Assembly: GCF_006175985.1 (NCBI RefSeq) | Contig: NZ_SRSH01000005.1 | Span: forward strand, 124,001-188,000 | Source of the DNA: Methylotetracoccus oryzae | GTDB lineage: Bacteria; Pseudomonadota; Gammaproteobacteria; Methylococcales; Methylococcaceae | Length of the DNA stretch: 64,000 nucleotides | Direction: 5' to 3' | Shown: positions 10,710 through 21,100 of the stretch, in pieces | Layout: each line of letters begins with the position of its first letter | How positions within the stretch are numbered: position 1 is the stretch's first letter | Notes under the pieces: model-generated | The model's input: the letters and a program-made list of their open reading frames with translations, nothing else | The model's database searches: none | What the model was told of the DNA's origin: nothing | Program-made: the position numbers and the translations under genes

Positions 10710-10866
10710 GTAACCATTCACCACCCCTCATGCTGGGTAGTGGGAGCGGGCCGGGAGGGCGAGACCGTCTGCGGGAGGGAACCCGCACGCTAGCCTCCAG
10801 GGACGGATTCACGGCGTGTCTTGGCTTCCCCGCCTGCTCCCGCGAGGGGGAAGCGCGAACCGTTAC
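10710..10866. mobile_element. Dispersed 157-bp palindromic element, copy 1 (MITE-like)
   Basis: Starts GTAACCATTCAC and ends GCGAACCGTTAC, imperfect terminal inverted repeats. The interior has GGGAGCGGGCCGGGAGGG mirrored near the other end, plus a central hairpin (TGCGGG-AGGGAA-CCCGCA). It is flanked by AGCTGCGGC (10701-10709) and ATCTGCGGC (10867-10875), a 9-bp target duplication with one mismatch. It sits between gyrA and the HerA-like gene. Related copies are at 29777 and 34877. Confidence 0.8.
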
Positions 10867-10881
10867 ATCTGCGGCGAGGGC

Positions 10882-12507
10882 TCAACGTCCCTGGCGCCAC
10901 CACCGGCCCACGATGCCCTCGATGTCCAGGTCTTCCGGGCCGTCGCGCCAACAACCGTGATAATCGACGTCACTGCTGTTCGGCACCGGATCGGGCCGGT
11001 CGATCTGAAAGCGGATCGGCACCGGCACCGCCTCACCCAGGGCCATCGCCTCGCCGCGCCCGAGCGTGGTCAGCACATTCACGAAATCCGATTCGCCCTC
11101 CGGAACCAGCTGCCGCACGTAAGCCTGATCGTCGGGATTCGTCAGCCGGAGGCAGATGTATGTTCCGCATTGCGACAGGACCGTCTCGGACAGTTCTTGC
11201 GGACGTTGGCTGACGACCGCCAGCGCGACGCCGTATTTGCGCCCTTCCTTGGCAATGCGTTCCATCGACTTGCGCGCACCTGCGAAACTCGATCCGGGGT
11301 CCCGCGGAATGTAGGCGTGCGCTTCCTCGCAGACCAGCAGGATCGGGAACTCCCGGGCGCGCGGATTCCAGTAATTGAATTCGAAGGCGAGGCGCCCGAT
11401 TTGCGCCGCGATCCCGGGGCGGATGTCGAACGGGACCGGGCTGAGATCGATCACGTTGATGGCACGCTTCGGAGACCCAAGCCCGACGAAGTCGCGCAAC
11501 AGGCCGGGAAGGCTCTCGGAGCAGTTCCGGCGTGACGGATTCAGCAGGAAGTCATAGCGCCCGTCGGCCAGCCGGCTTTGCAGCTTGATCAGGAACTGAT
11601 CGAACTGGCCGAACAGCGGCCCGCGTGTCTTGCCGAAGTCGGTCCGGAGTTCATTGGCCTCCTTGAAGGATTCATAGACCCGTGTCAGCGGGAAATAGAC
11701 CGGCGAATCCACCGAAATCGACTGCAGTCCAAACTGCGCGCCATTCTTGCGCTTCAGATCGAGCACGATGTCACGCAGAAAAGCGGTCTGCACGGGCGCG
11801 TTGCCGTCGTTCGGATCGATCAGGAGATCGACGAGTTCGGCGAAGGTCATCAGCCAATAGGGGATTTCCAGTTGACGCGCGTCGAGGTAGCGGACGCAGT
11901 CCGGATCGAAGGCGCTGCGCTCGGAGCCGTCCCGGTCGACCCAGCAATACTCGCCGTGGAGATCGAGCAGAATGATGTGCGCGCGCGGCCTCGTCGCCAC
12001 CAGATGCTGCAACACCGAGGCCACCGCCCAGGACTTGCCGGAACCCGACTGACCGAGAATCGCGAAATGACGGCCGCACAGACTGGAGGGATCGAGAAAC
12101 ACCCGGGCTTCCGGGTAATCCTTCAGCCGTCCCAGCGGAAAATCGAGAGGTCGGACGCCGGCAAAGATGGCGTCGACATCGGCTGCCGTGACTGTCCTGA
12201 CCTCGGCGCCGGGCAGGGGGTAATCGCTGATGCCTCGCCGGAAGCGGCCCTCGGCGGTGATCTCGCCCAGCGGATTCACGATCAGCGTGCCGCCTGCCGC
12301 GGTGGGAATCCGCGCATCCAGCCCGCGCATCTCCTGCACGACGGCGATCAGGCGGCTCGTCGCCTGCTGCAGCGTGACAAAGGTGCCGACCTGGCCCCGG
12401 GCGCCGGGGCTGTCAGCCTCCCCCGGCGGATCCGCGAGCAAACGTGCGGAGATGCGTCGGCCCCTGATTTCCCACACATGCCCAATCAAAACGTTATCGT
12501 TCGTCAT
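10882..12507 (-). CDS. HerA-like (DUF87) P-loop ATPase
   Basis: Hexameric HerA/FtsK-type ATPase; relatives translocate DNA in repair or anti-phage complexes. The 541-residue protein has an N-terminal beta-rich HAS-barrel-like part (1-110), Walker A GQSGSGKS at 152-159, Walker B FPILLVCEEAHAYIP near 390, and the family stretch VSQRPQELSETVLSQCGTYI. A strong ribosome site (GGGGAGGG) precedes the ATG at 12505-12507. It is divergent from a membrane coiled-coil protein and an SPFH-like protein. No NurA nuclease is adjacent. Confidence 0.85.
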   Translation of the reverse strand: MTNDNVLIGHVWEIRGRRISARLLADPPGEADSPGARGQVGTFVTLQQATSRLIAVVQEMRGLDARIPTAAGGTLIVNPLGEITAEGRFRRGISDYPLPGAEVRTVTAADVDAIFAGVRPLDFPLGRLKDYPEARVFLDPSSLCGRHFAILGQSGSGKSWAVASVLQHLVATRPRAHIILLDLHGEYCWVDRDGSERSAFDPDCVRYLDARQLEIPYWLMTFAELVDLLIDPNDGNAPVQTAFLRDIVLDLKRKNGAQFGLQSISVDSPVYFPLTRVYESFKEANELRTDFGKTRGPLFGQFDQFLIKLQSRLADGRYDFLLNPSRRNCSESLPGLLRDFVGLGSPKRAINVIDLSPVPFDIRPGIAAQIGRLAFEFNYWNPRAREFPILLVCEEAHAYIPRDPGSSFAGARKSMERIAKEGRKYGVALAVVSQRPQELSETVLSQCGTYICLRLTNPDDQAYVRQLVPEGESDFVNVLTTLGRGEAMALGEAVPVPIRFQIDRPDPVPNSSDVDYHGCWRDGPEDLDIEGIVGRWWRQGR

Positions 12508-12792
12508 CGTCGCCCTCCCCTGCCGGCTCCCGAAAGCTTAGCGCAGATGCCGAGCCGGCCTGCCGCGCGCCGTCAAACCCGAAATGGGTGACGTTGTCAT
12601 CGAACTCCTTATGTTCGTACAATTCCGATCAGTACAGTGGTCCATGATCGGCGGGCTCTCGAACAGGCAAACGACGATGGCCATCTGCGCAAACAACAAT
12701 AAGAACGATAAACACGCCCCGCTATTGCTCTCGGCCGCCGGCTGCGCCGCCGTCGGGGACCCCGGCCACTGCTGCGACGATCTCAATCCGAC

Positions 12793-14052
12793 ATGACCTC
12801 ATCCATCTGGCGTATTGGCCAATTCCTGAATTCGGTCCAGACCAGCTTCGTCGGACTGCTCCAGATATGGTCCATTCCTCTGGTGCTGTTGTTGAGCCTG
12901 GCCTCTGGCTACACCACCTACTACGGGCTATCGCACTTCATCACCGACTGGATCGCTGTCGTCATCACGGTCGCCGTGCAGTCGGTCATCGTGATCTGTT
13001 CGCTCGAACTGGCGAGCGTGCGCTGGCGCGCCAATCTCACCCGCTTCATCACCGTCAATGTCACCTTGGCCATCGCGGTCTTCGTGTCGGTTTCGTTTTC
13101 TTACTTCAAGTTCTATGAGCTGTCCCACCGGGACACCATTCTGCTGGATCGCGAGCGGCAGCTGAACACCGAGGTCAATGGCTTCTTGACCGCGGTCACG
13201 CGGCAGAAGGCGGCGCTGATCGCAGACCAGCGCACGCGCATGGAGAAATCGGCGCTCGAGGCGAAGCAGGCTTTTCTCAATGCGCTGCCGAGTCAGCAGC
13301 AGAATCGCCGGGGAAAGATCGGGCGTGGGCGCGTGTGGAGCCACTTCAACCAACTGCAGCAGTCGGAGCAGTCCCGCCTTAAGGAACTGGCGTCCCAGTT
13401 GCAGGCCCTGGATGCGCCGATCCAGGAGGCGCGATCGGCCTTGCAGCGCTTCTCGCTCGATCTCGGCAATGCGGCCGCGTACGATCAGGTGATAGCCGCG
13501 GTCAACAACGTCAGCGGCGTTGCCGAGCGGTTGATCGCCGGTCAGGGCGGCGAAACCGTCGCCCCGCCGAAACTCGTCAGCTATGGCAGCTTCGCACGCG
13601 GCATGACGCCGTCGTTCGCAATGTGGGAAGACCTTTCCTGGTTCGCACTGGCCTGCGCTGCCATGGTCGACTTCTTCACGCTGGTGCTGTCCTACCGTCT
13701 GGAATTCACGGCGCCGGGCCCGTTGACCGACGAAGAGCGCGATCTGGCCTTTCGCGGCATCGTCGAGTTCAATGAATTCCGTATCAACGACGACGACGAA
13801 CTGGAGTTCGTCATCGAGAAAACCGAGTTGGAACGCGCGCGTCGGTACGCCGACTGGTTGCGGATGTTCGTCGTGGCCTTCCTGTTGAACCGGGGATTTC
13901 TTCGCAAGGTGGACCGCCGGTCGGTGGAATTCGCGCCGAACCTCTATCCGATCATCGCCGATCGTCTGCGCACGGATGCCGAGGGTCTGGCGCGCCTGCC
14001 CGATCCGGGCGAGCGTTTGCGGGTCCTGTTGAACCCGAAGAGCCATGGCTGA
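12793..14052 (+). CDS. Four-pass membrane protein with long extra-membrane coiled coil, unknown function
   Basis: Not recognised. The 419-residue protein has three predicted membrane segments close to the N terminus (about 20-45, 50-72, 82-105), then ~130 residues of charged helix likely to form a coiled coil (115-230), a fourth segment near 281-305 (WFALACAAMVDFFTLVLSY) and a soluble C-terminal domain (residues 310-419). Its stop overlaps the next gene's start by 8 nt, so the two are probably co-translated. It is divergent from the HerA-like ATPase, suggesting a membrane platform for that ATPase. No clear ribosome site precedes the ATG. Confidence 0.75.
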   Translation: MTSSIWRIGQFLNSVQTSFVGLLQIWSIPLVLLLSLASGYTTYYGLSHFITDWIAVVITVAVQSVIVICSLELASVRWRANLTRFITVNVTLAIAVFVSVSFSYFKFYELSHRDTILLDRERQLNTEVNGFLTAVTRQKAALIADQRTRMEKSALEAKQAFLNALPSQQQNRRGKIGRGRVWSHFNQLQQSEQSRLKELASQLQALDAPIQEARSALQRFSLDLGNAAAYDQVIAAVNNVSGVAERLIAGQGGETVAPPKLVSYGSFARGMTPSFAMWEDLSWFALACAAMVDFFTLVLSYRLEFTAPGPLTDEERDLAFRGIVEFNEFRINDDDELEFVIEKTELERARRYADWLRMFVVAFLLNRGFLRKVDRRSVEFAPNLYPIIADRLRTDAEGLARLPDPGERLRVLLNPKSHG

Positions 14053-15127
14053 CGATACCTTCGAGGACGCGACCTGGGAGGCCGGTTTCGAGGGCGATAG
14101 GGCCGTCGTCGTCTCCCGGCTGGGTGTCTTCCGCCGCGTCTTTCCGCGGCCGCAGCGCTATTCCCGGCGCTTTTTTCACGATGTCTACGAATTGCCGATC
14201 GAGGAGTGGACGCTGCCGATACCCTCGCGCGAGCTGCTGCCCGGCTGTTTCGTGGAAACCTCGGTCGAACTGCGCTTCCAGCCCACGTTCCGCTATGCCA
14301 GCCAGGATCTAACGCGTCTTCCCGCGTTGGGATCGCATATCCGAAACTCATTCCTCACCTTGCTCACCGATATCGTCGAGGAAGAGCTCAAGTCGCTGGA
14401 AAACCCCGTTTGGCTGACGGACGGCTGCCACGCCATCGAGCGTCGGATCGTCAACGCGATTCAGGAGACCCTCGCTCTGCGCGACATCCAGAGCCGGGTG
14501 CGCTGCACGGTCACGGTCGATCTCGAAGGCTTGATCGGGGCGTCGCTGGATGCGCCCACAGAGGACGTCCGCTACCGGGCCCTGCGCAACGAACTCCTGC
14601 GACGCCGAAACGAATTGCTCGAGGCCGAGAGTCAACGCCAGCTCGAACTGGAGCAACGTGAGCGCGAACGGCGTCTGGCAGCGGAACACGAGGCGCTCGA
14701 ACTGGCCCGCAAGGAAGCGGAGTTGCGTCAGGCCGCGCGCGAGCGCGAGCTCGAAGATCTGCGAGCCGAAATCGCCGCCGAGGAACGGCGCCAGGCCGAG
14801 CAACGCCTCAGTGAGGCGCGGCAGCGCGAGGAACAGCTGCGGACCGAGGCCCATCTGCGCGATCTCGAGCGGGACATCGACCTCAAGGACCAGGACCGCC
14901 GCGCCCGGATGGTCGAGGATACCGAGGACCGACTGAAGCGCGAGATCGAACTGCTGGCGCTGGAACGGCAGCGTCTGATCCTCGAAGAAGAGATCCGCGA
15001 TATCAAGATCGCCAAGGCCAAGGGCTGGGTCATCAATGCCAAGCGCCGCTTTTCGCTGGGACGGAACGCCGATCCCGACAAGTCGGCGGAGGCCGATCTG
15101 GACGACGGAGGCAAGGGAGATGAGTAG
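14045..15127 (+). CDS. SPFH/band-7-like protein with C-terminal coiled coil
   Basis: The 360-residue protein has an N-terminal mixed alpha/beta domain (residues 15-165) whose strand and helix pattern resembles SPFH/prohibitin domains. An uninterrupted charged helix follows (about 175-325), rich in EQRERERRL-type heptads as in flotillins, with a short acidic tail. No signal peptide or membrane segment is seen, so it probably works at the inner face of the membrane with the preceding membrane protein. The SPFH assignment is an inference from pattern, not a confident family match. The mepA start lies inside its 3' end. Confidence 0.65.
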   Translation: MADDTFEDATWEAGFEGDRAVVVSRLGVFRRVFPRPQRYSRRFFHDVYELPIEEWTLPIPSRELLPGCFVETSVELRFQPTFRYASQDLTRLPALGSHIRNSFLTLLTDIVEEELKSLENPVWLTDGCHAIERRIVNAIQETLALRDIQSRVRCTVTVDLEGLIGASLDAPTEDVRYRALRNELLRRRNELLEAESQRQLELEQRERERRLAAEHEALELARKEAELRQAARERELEDLRAEIAAEERRQAEQRLSEARQREEQLRTEAHLRDLERDIDLKDQDRRARMVEDTEDRLKREIELLALERQRLILEEEIRDIKIAKAKGWVINAKRRFSLGRNADPDKSAEADLDDGGKGDE

Positions 15128-15998
15128 GTTGTTCCGTAAGCCGAGACCAGCACACACGATGACGAATTCCCTCCGCTGCCTCGCTGCGGCCGGCCTGCTG
15201 CTGACTGCGGGGTTTGCCTGCGCGAAAGAGTGGTCACAGGTGACCAATCCGGCTCCCGGCCGTCCTCAGGCGATCGGTCAGACCTCCAAAGGCTGTCTGG
15301 CCGGTGCCGTGGCCCTGCCGGCCGATGGTGTCGGTTATCACGTGATGCATCTCGAGCGTCACCGGAACTTCGGACATCCCCATCTGGTGGACATGATCGA
15401 ATCTATCGGCCGCGCGACGGCGCGTGACCGGCTCGGCGTGTTGCATGTGGGAGACTTGTCCCAGCCGCGCGGCGGACCCACGCCTTTCGGGCACCGCAGC
15501 CACCAGACCGGACTCGATGTCGACGTTTGGTTTGCGATGGACTCGTCGCTGCTGGGCCGGGCGGATTCCCTGCGCTCCAACCTCGATGCACCGAGCTTGC
15601 TGAACCGCACCGGCAGCGGCCTGAATCAGATGTTGTGGGACGACAAACATGCCCGGGTGCTGGAATTTGCCTCCCGCGTCCCCCGGGTCGAGCGCATCTT
15701 CGTCAATCCGCACATCAAGCGGGAACTCTGCCGCTCGACGACCGGCGACCGCTCCTGGTTGCGCAAGATTCGCCCTTGGTGGGGTCATGACGACCATTTC
15801 CATGCCCGCCTGTCGTGTCCGCCTGACAGCCCGCAATGCGAGTCCCAGGAGCCCTTGCCGGCGGGGGATGGCTGCGACAGCTCGATGGACTGGTGGTTCC
15901 GGGCCCCGACGACGACACCCACGCCTGGCCGCAAGGCCCCGCACCATATCGAGATTTCCCGGATGCCCAAGGAATGTCAGTGGGTGTTGATGGATTGA
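15120..15998 (+). CDS. mepA: Penicillin-insensitive murein endopeptidase (M74)
   Basis: Periplasmic zinc peptidase that cuts D-Ala-mDAP cross-links in peptidoglycan. The 292-residue protein has a signal peptide (LAAAGLLLTAGFACA) and the MepA motifs GHRSHQTGLDVDVW and WGHDDHFHARLSCP holding the zinc ligands. The ATG at 15120 follows a GGAGG site and overlaps the preceding stop by 8 nt; an ATG at 15159 is an alternative. The linkage with the SPFH-like gene suggests co-expression of envelope functions. Confidence 0.9.
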   Translation: MSRLFRKPRPAHTMTNSLRCLAAAGLLLTAGFACAKEWSQVTNPAPGRPQAIGQTSKGCLAGAVALPADGVGYHVMHLERHRNFGHPHLVDMIESIGRATARDRLGVLHVGDLSQPRGGPTPFGHRSHQTGLDVDVWFAMDSSLLGRADSLRSNLDAPSLLNRTGSGLNQMLWDDKHARVLEFASRVPRVERIFVNPHIKRELCRSTTGDRSWLRKIRPWWGHDDHFHARLSCPPDSPQCESQEPLPAGDGCDSSMDWWFRAPTTTPTPGRKAPHHIEISRMPKECQWVLMD

Positions 15999-16216
15999 CG
16001 GGGTTGCCAGGCGGCGTCGGTATGCCGCGATCCTGCCCCGGCACGCTGGCCCGCTGCGTGCATTGCGATCCCGCTTCGGAACCCCGCGCGGCGAGCGGGG
16101 TAGCCATCTGATCCGCAACTGCCCGACCGGTCGCCGCAAGACCTCATCGCGCCCGGCCCCACTGGCCGCGCCACTGCGAACGTCTGGTCCCATCGAGGGG
16201 GCATTCCCGATAGGCC

Positions 16217-18142
16217 ATGGCTCGCCGGTCGTGCCGCGCGGCTGAAACCGCACCGGCAGCCCCCGGAGGGCTCCGGCCTGCTTTGGTCCCGTGGCGATCG
16301 GAATGGGCCGCCTGCGGTGCCCGTGGCCTGCGCTGGCTGCCAACAGCCGTTCTGCTGATCGTCATCACCAACGCGAACGCGGCCGACCCGCAGCCCTATG
16401 CCGTCACCCTGCGCGAGACGGGCCAGACCGAGCTCGATGCGGCCTTGAAGGACGTCTCGAACCTGCTCAGCCTGCAGGAAGGCGCCCCGGTCGGGCCGTT
16501 TGCTCTCGTGGCGAGGGCACGTGAGGACAGCGAGCGCTTCGTCAGCGCGCTGCGTAGCTTCGGCTATTACGATGGGAAAGTCAGCGTCACGATCGGCGGC
16601 AAAGGACTCGACGACGCCGGCCTGCTGGCGCGCCTCGACCGGGCGCCCGCGGATCCGCCGATCCCGGTGCTCGTTGCAGTCGAGTTGGGTCCCCTGTTCC
16701 GTCTCCGCAAGATCGTCGTCGAAGGGGATGCGCCCGCCGACGTCCGGGCGGAGCTAGGGCTTTCCCCTGGTGCGCCGGCCGCCGCGTCGCTGGTGCTGGC
16801 CGCGCACGGCCGCCTGATCGATCTGTTGCGACAGAAGGGCCACGCGCTCGCCAAGGTCGATCCGCCGATCGCGACCTTGTATACCGCCGACAAGGTGCTC
16901 GACATCACGTTCAAGGTTGACGCCGGCCCCAGCGTCGATCTGGGAAAGATCTCCGTGACCGGCGCCGACCGCATGCGCGACAGCTTCCTAGAACAGCGCG
17001 TCATGGTGTCCCCGGGGGAACCCTTCAATCCCGAGGCGATCGAGAAGGCGCGCCAGGATCTCTCCGCGCTCGGGGTGTTCTCGTCGGTGCGGGCGCGCCC
17101 GGCCGATGCGCTGGACGAGCAAGGCCGACTCCCCATCGAGTTCTCCGTCACCGAGCGGCCACAGCGGGTGGCCAGCATCAGCGGCGCGTATTCGACCGAC
17201 ATCGGCGGCAGCGCCGGCGTCTCATGGCGCCACCGCAATCTGCTCGGCAGCGCCGAACAGCTCAATCTCAGTATCGGCATCTCGCAACTCGGTGGCAACA
17301 GCACCATCGGGGTGGGCTACAACGGCGCGATCACGTTCATCAAGCCGGACTGGCTGCAGCGGGAGCAATCCTTCCAGGCCAGTCTCGGCGCCGTCAAACA
17401 GCACTTCGATGCGTTCGACCAGACGGCCGCGAGCACCGGTGTCCTGGTCAACCGGCGCTTCTCGGAACACTGGGGCGGAAGCCTCGGCCTCGCGGGCGAG
17501 CAGGAGAGCATCACGCAGCAGGGCGCGACCTCGGACTATACCCTGCTGAGTCTGCCGGCCACGCTCAAGTACGACGATACCGACAACCTCCTCGATCCCA
17601 CGGAGGGTATCCGGGCAGCAGGACAATTCACGCCAATCCAGCCGGTGGCGGGACGCATCTCCGAACCGTTTGCGCTGTCGCAGGTGGCGGCATCGACCTA
17701 TTTCGACATCGCAGACCCCGGGCGCAGTATCGTTGCGCTACGCGGCCTGATCGGGTATGCCATCGGCGTCAGCCAGTTCGACCTGCCGGCCGACAAACGT
17801 TATTACGCCGGTGGCAGCGCAACTGTCCGCGGCTTTCGCTTTCAATCGGTCGGCCCGCGATTTCCGGACAACCGGCCGCAAGGTGGCACGGCCGTCGCAG
17901 CCGGTACCCTGGAGTTCCGGCAGCGCTTCTTCGAGGACTACGGCGCTGTCGCCTTCGTGGATGCCGGTCAGGTATCGGCGAACGGCGCGCCTTTCACCGC
18001 CGGCTGGCGCATCGGTGCCGGACTGGGCGCGCGCTATTACACTTCCCTCGGCCCCATTCGCATCGACGTGGCCGTGCCGGTGACGCCCGAGGCGAACAGC
18101 GGGTCCTTCGAACTCTATCTCGGTCTCGGGCAGGCTTTCTGA
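16217..18142 (+). CDS. tamA: Translocation and assembly module outer-membrane protein TamA
   Basis: Omp85-family outer-membrane protein that with TamB links the two membranes and supports outer-membrane protein or lipid transport. The 641-residue protein has a long basic leader and a hydrophobic signal segment (PTAVLLIVITNANAA). Three POTRA-like repeats follow, then a C-terminal 16-strand barrel ending FELYLGLGQAF. The hallmark RGFRFQSVGP motif in the barrel is present as VRGFRFQSVG. The leader before the signal is unusually long, so the true start may be downstream. Its stop overlaps the tamB start. Confidence 0.9.
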   Translation: MARRSCRAAETAPAAPGGLRPALVPWRSEWAACGARGLRWLPTAVLLIVITNANAADPQPYAVTLRETGQTELDAALKDVSNLLSLQEGAPVGPFALVARAREDSERFVSALRSFGYYDGKVSVTIGGKGLDDAGLLARLDRAPADPPIPVLVAVELGPLFRLRKIVVEGDAPADVRAELGLSPGAPAAASLVLAAHGRLIDLLRQKGHALAKVDPPIATLYTADKVLDITFKVDAGPSVDLGKISVTGADRMRDSFLEQRVMVSPGEPFNPEAIEKARQDLSALGVFSSVRARPADALDEQGRLPIEFSVTERPQRVASISGAYSTDIGGSAGVSWRHRNLLGSAEQLNLSIGISQLGGNSTIGVGYNGAITFIKPDWLQREQSFQASLGAVKQHFDAFDQTAASTGVLVNRRFSEHWGGSLGLAGEQESITQQGATSDYTLLSLPATLKYDDTDNLLDPTEGIRAAGQFTPIQPVAGRISEPFALSQVAASTYFDIADPGRSIVALRGLIGYAIGVSQFDLPADKRYYAGGSATVRGFRFQSVGPRFPDNRPQGGTAVAAGTLEFRQRFFEDYGAVAFVDAGQVSANGAPFTAGWRIGAGLGARYYTSLGPIRIDVAVPVTPEANSGSFELYLGLGQAF

Positions 18143-21100
18143 TGCGACGCCTGGTCCTGTGGCTTACACGCATCCTGGTGGGCTTGGTCCTGCTGCTGAC
18201 CGGTCTGCTTCTCTTCCTGAACACGGCGCCGGGCTTACGCTTGATCGAGCGCGTCACACCGTTGCTCAGCGAAGGTGAGGCCGCGATCTCGGGTTTGTCA
18301 GGACGGTTTCCGGACCGCTTGCGGGTCGCGCGGATCGAGTTGATCGACCCGGCCGGGGTGTGGGGTCACCTTGACGACGTAGCGCTCGACTGGTCCGCCC
18401 GCCACCTGTTCCAGGGCCGCGCCGACATCGATCGCCTTACCGTGGGCCATATCGTCATGCAGCGGGTGCCGGAATACCCTGAGGATCCCGAAGAAGATAA
18501 CTCCCTGCCGCTGTTTTTTGCGTTCCGCGAACTGTCCGTCGCCCGTTGCGACCTCGCCGCCACGGTCGCAGGAGCTCCGATGAGTTTACGCATCACCGGC
18601 AGCGGCGACCTCAGCGCCCTGGACCGGGGGAGCGCCGACCTGCAGATTGAACGCACCGACGCTCCCGGCAGCTATCGTCTCGTCGGTGCCGTGAGCCCCG
18701 ACGGAACCCAGCTGCAGGCCATCGTCAACGAGCCTCCTCAAGGTCTGCTGGCGGGTCTCGCAGGACTGCCCGATCTCGGTTCGATTCAGGCCCGGGCAAG
18801 CATGGAGGGTCCCTGGTCGGACAGTCGCATCGTTTTGAATCTGAAGGCCGGTCCGTTGCGCGCCGAGGCTGGCGGCGCAATCGATTGGTCCGCCAGCACC
18901 GCCCGGGTGACCATCAAGCTGACGGCGCCGGCCATGAAGCCGCGCCCGGATCTGTCCTGGCAGTCCGTTCAGGTGACTGCGCACATTGACGGACCCTTTG
19001 CCGGCCCCAAGGCCAACGGCAGCGCGCAGATTGGGCAGTTGACGGCCGGGGGAGCGACCGTCCGCAGCCTGACCGCCGATCTTCGCGGGGACGCCGAGCG
19101 AGTCCAGGTGCAAGCCGAAGCATCCGGCGTGAGATTGCCCGGCCCCAGCCCGGGCTTGCTCGAGAACCATCCCCTGACGTTGTCGGCATCCGCCGATTTG
19201 CGCGCGAAGAACCGGCCGATCGCTTTCAAGCTGCGGCATCCCCTGCTCGGCGTGGATGGCACGGCAGTCACCGTCGGCAAGCGGCAGGTCGAAGGCAATC
19301 TGGCGCTGCCGGCGCTGGCACCGGTCCTGGCCGGTTTCGGGGTCGACCTGCAGGGCACGGCGGCCCTGGACTTTCGCGTCACCGAGCAGCAGAACGGCCT
19401 GCAAATCGATGTGAATGGAAAGCTGGCGACCAAAACCGGCGCTGCTCCATTGCCCGCATTGATCGGACCCGCCGCGACGTTCCGAGCGGCCGCGCAGATC
19501 CGGGGCACGGAGGTGACCCTCCCGCAGTTTCAGTTCGACGGCAAGGCGCTGTCGCTGGCCGCCGACGGAAGCGCGAGCCCGCAGGCCGTTGCCCTGAAGT
19601 ACAAGCTCGCGCTCCTTGACCTCAAGGCCTTGTCGCCGGAATTGCGCGGGCGCCTGAACGTCGATGGCGCGCTGACCGGGCCACCGGCGGCGCTGGCGCT
19701 GGATGCCACGCTCGCCGGCGACGTTTCGGCCCGTGGGATACCGAGCGGCCCGTTGAACGCGAAACTCAAGGTGACCGGCCTGCCCGGCCAGCCGTCGGGG
19801 ACACTCACCGCGCAAGGGAGCCTGGAGAATGCACCGTTGTCCCTGTCCGTCGCTGCGACGCCGGTGTTCGGCGGCGAGGTCAGTGTACGGATCGATAAAC
19901 TCGACTGGAAGAGCCTGCACGCGACCGGTGCTCTGTCGTTGCAACCGGGGTCGGTCGTGCCGATCGGCAAGGTGGAGGCACGCGTCGGTCGCATGGAAGA
20001 CCTGCGGCGTCTGGCCCGTGCTCCGCTGACCGGTACGCTGACCGTCACCCTGGACACCAGCCGCGGCGACCGGGCCATGCAGGCGCGCCTGAATGCGGAG
20101 GGGCATGACATCGGTATCGAAGGGACGGCCGTGGCCGCGGCGCTCAGCTTGCAGGCCACGGCGCAGGATCCGCTCGTGCATCCGGTGTTCAGCGGACAGT
20201 TGGCACTGAAAGGCCTGAGAACGGGTACCGTCGAGGGCGGTTCGTTACGCATCGACGCGTCCGGTCCCGCCGAGGCGCTGGCCACGCGGCTGCAGGCCGA
20301 GTTGCCGGGTGTCCGCGGCGCGCCCGCCGCTCTGACGGCCACCCTGGTTCTGGATGCCATGCAGCGCGAACTCGAACTGTCGGCCCTGCAGGCTACCTGG
20401 CGGCAGGAAGTGCTCCGGCTGCGACGCCCGGCGCATCTCGGGTTCGGAGACACGCTCGCGGTCAGCCGGCTGAGTCTGGCGTGGCGGCAAGCGTCCCTCG
20501 ACGTGGACGGGCGCGTGTCGCCGGATCTGGACCTTACCGCGGAATTGCGTGATGTTCCGGCCGACGCCTTGGCTCTGATCGACCCCGATTACGCTCTGGA
20601 CGGTCGGCTGCAGGCATCCGCCCGCCTGAATGGCCCGCCGGCACAGCCCCGCGGTTCGGTGCGTGTCGATGTGACCGGTGTGCAAGGTCGCTCGGGTGCT
20701 GCCCGAGGTCTCCCGGCCCTTAATTTCAGTGCCAATGCACTGCTCGACGGCGAGATTGCGCGCCTCGATGGTCGCTTGACAGGGGGGCCGAACGCCCAGA
20801 TCACGCTGCGCGGCGACGTGCCGCTGCGACCGTCACAGCCGCTGAACCTGCAAGCGGACGGGGCGGTTGATCTGAAGTTGCTGGATCCCCTGTTGATGGC
20901 AGAGGGCCGGCGCGCTCGAGGCCGCATCGCACTGAATGCCGGTCTCCGGGGCACGCTGGGCGAGCCGGCCATCACGGGCGGCTTCCAGCTGTCGCAAGGC
21001 GAATTCGAGGACTATGCGATCGGCTTGCGCCTGTCCGACCTGACCGCATCGGTACAGTCGGACGGCGATCGGCTGCGGATCGACCGACTGGAAGCCCATG

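Noticed and set aside
10882..12507. HerA-NurA end-resection pair
   Set aside because: No NurA-like nuclease gene neighbours the HerA-like gene; the divergent genes encode membrane and coiled-coil proteins.
17224..18141. Upstream extension of the tamB frame by 306 residues
   Set aside because: It lies inside tamA in another frame and lacks TamB-like sequence. The ATG at 18142 overlapping the tamA stop is a natural start.
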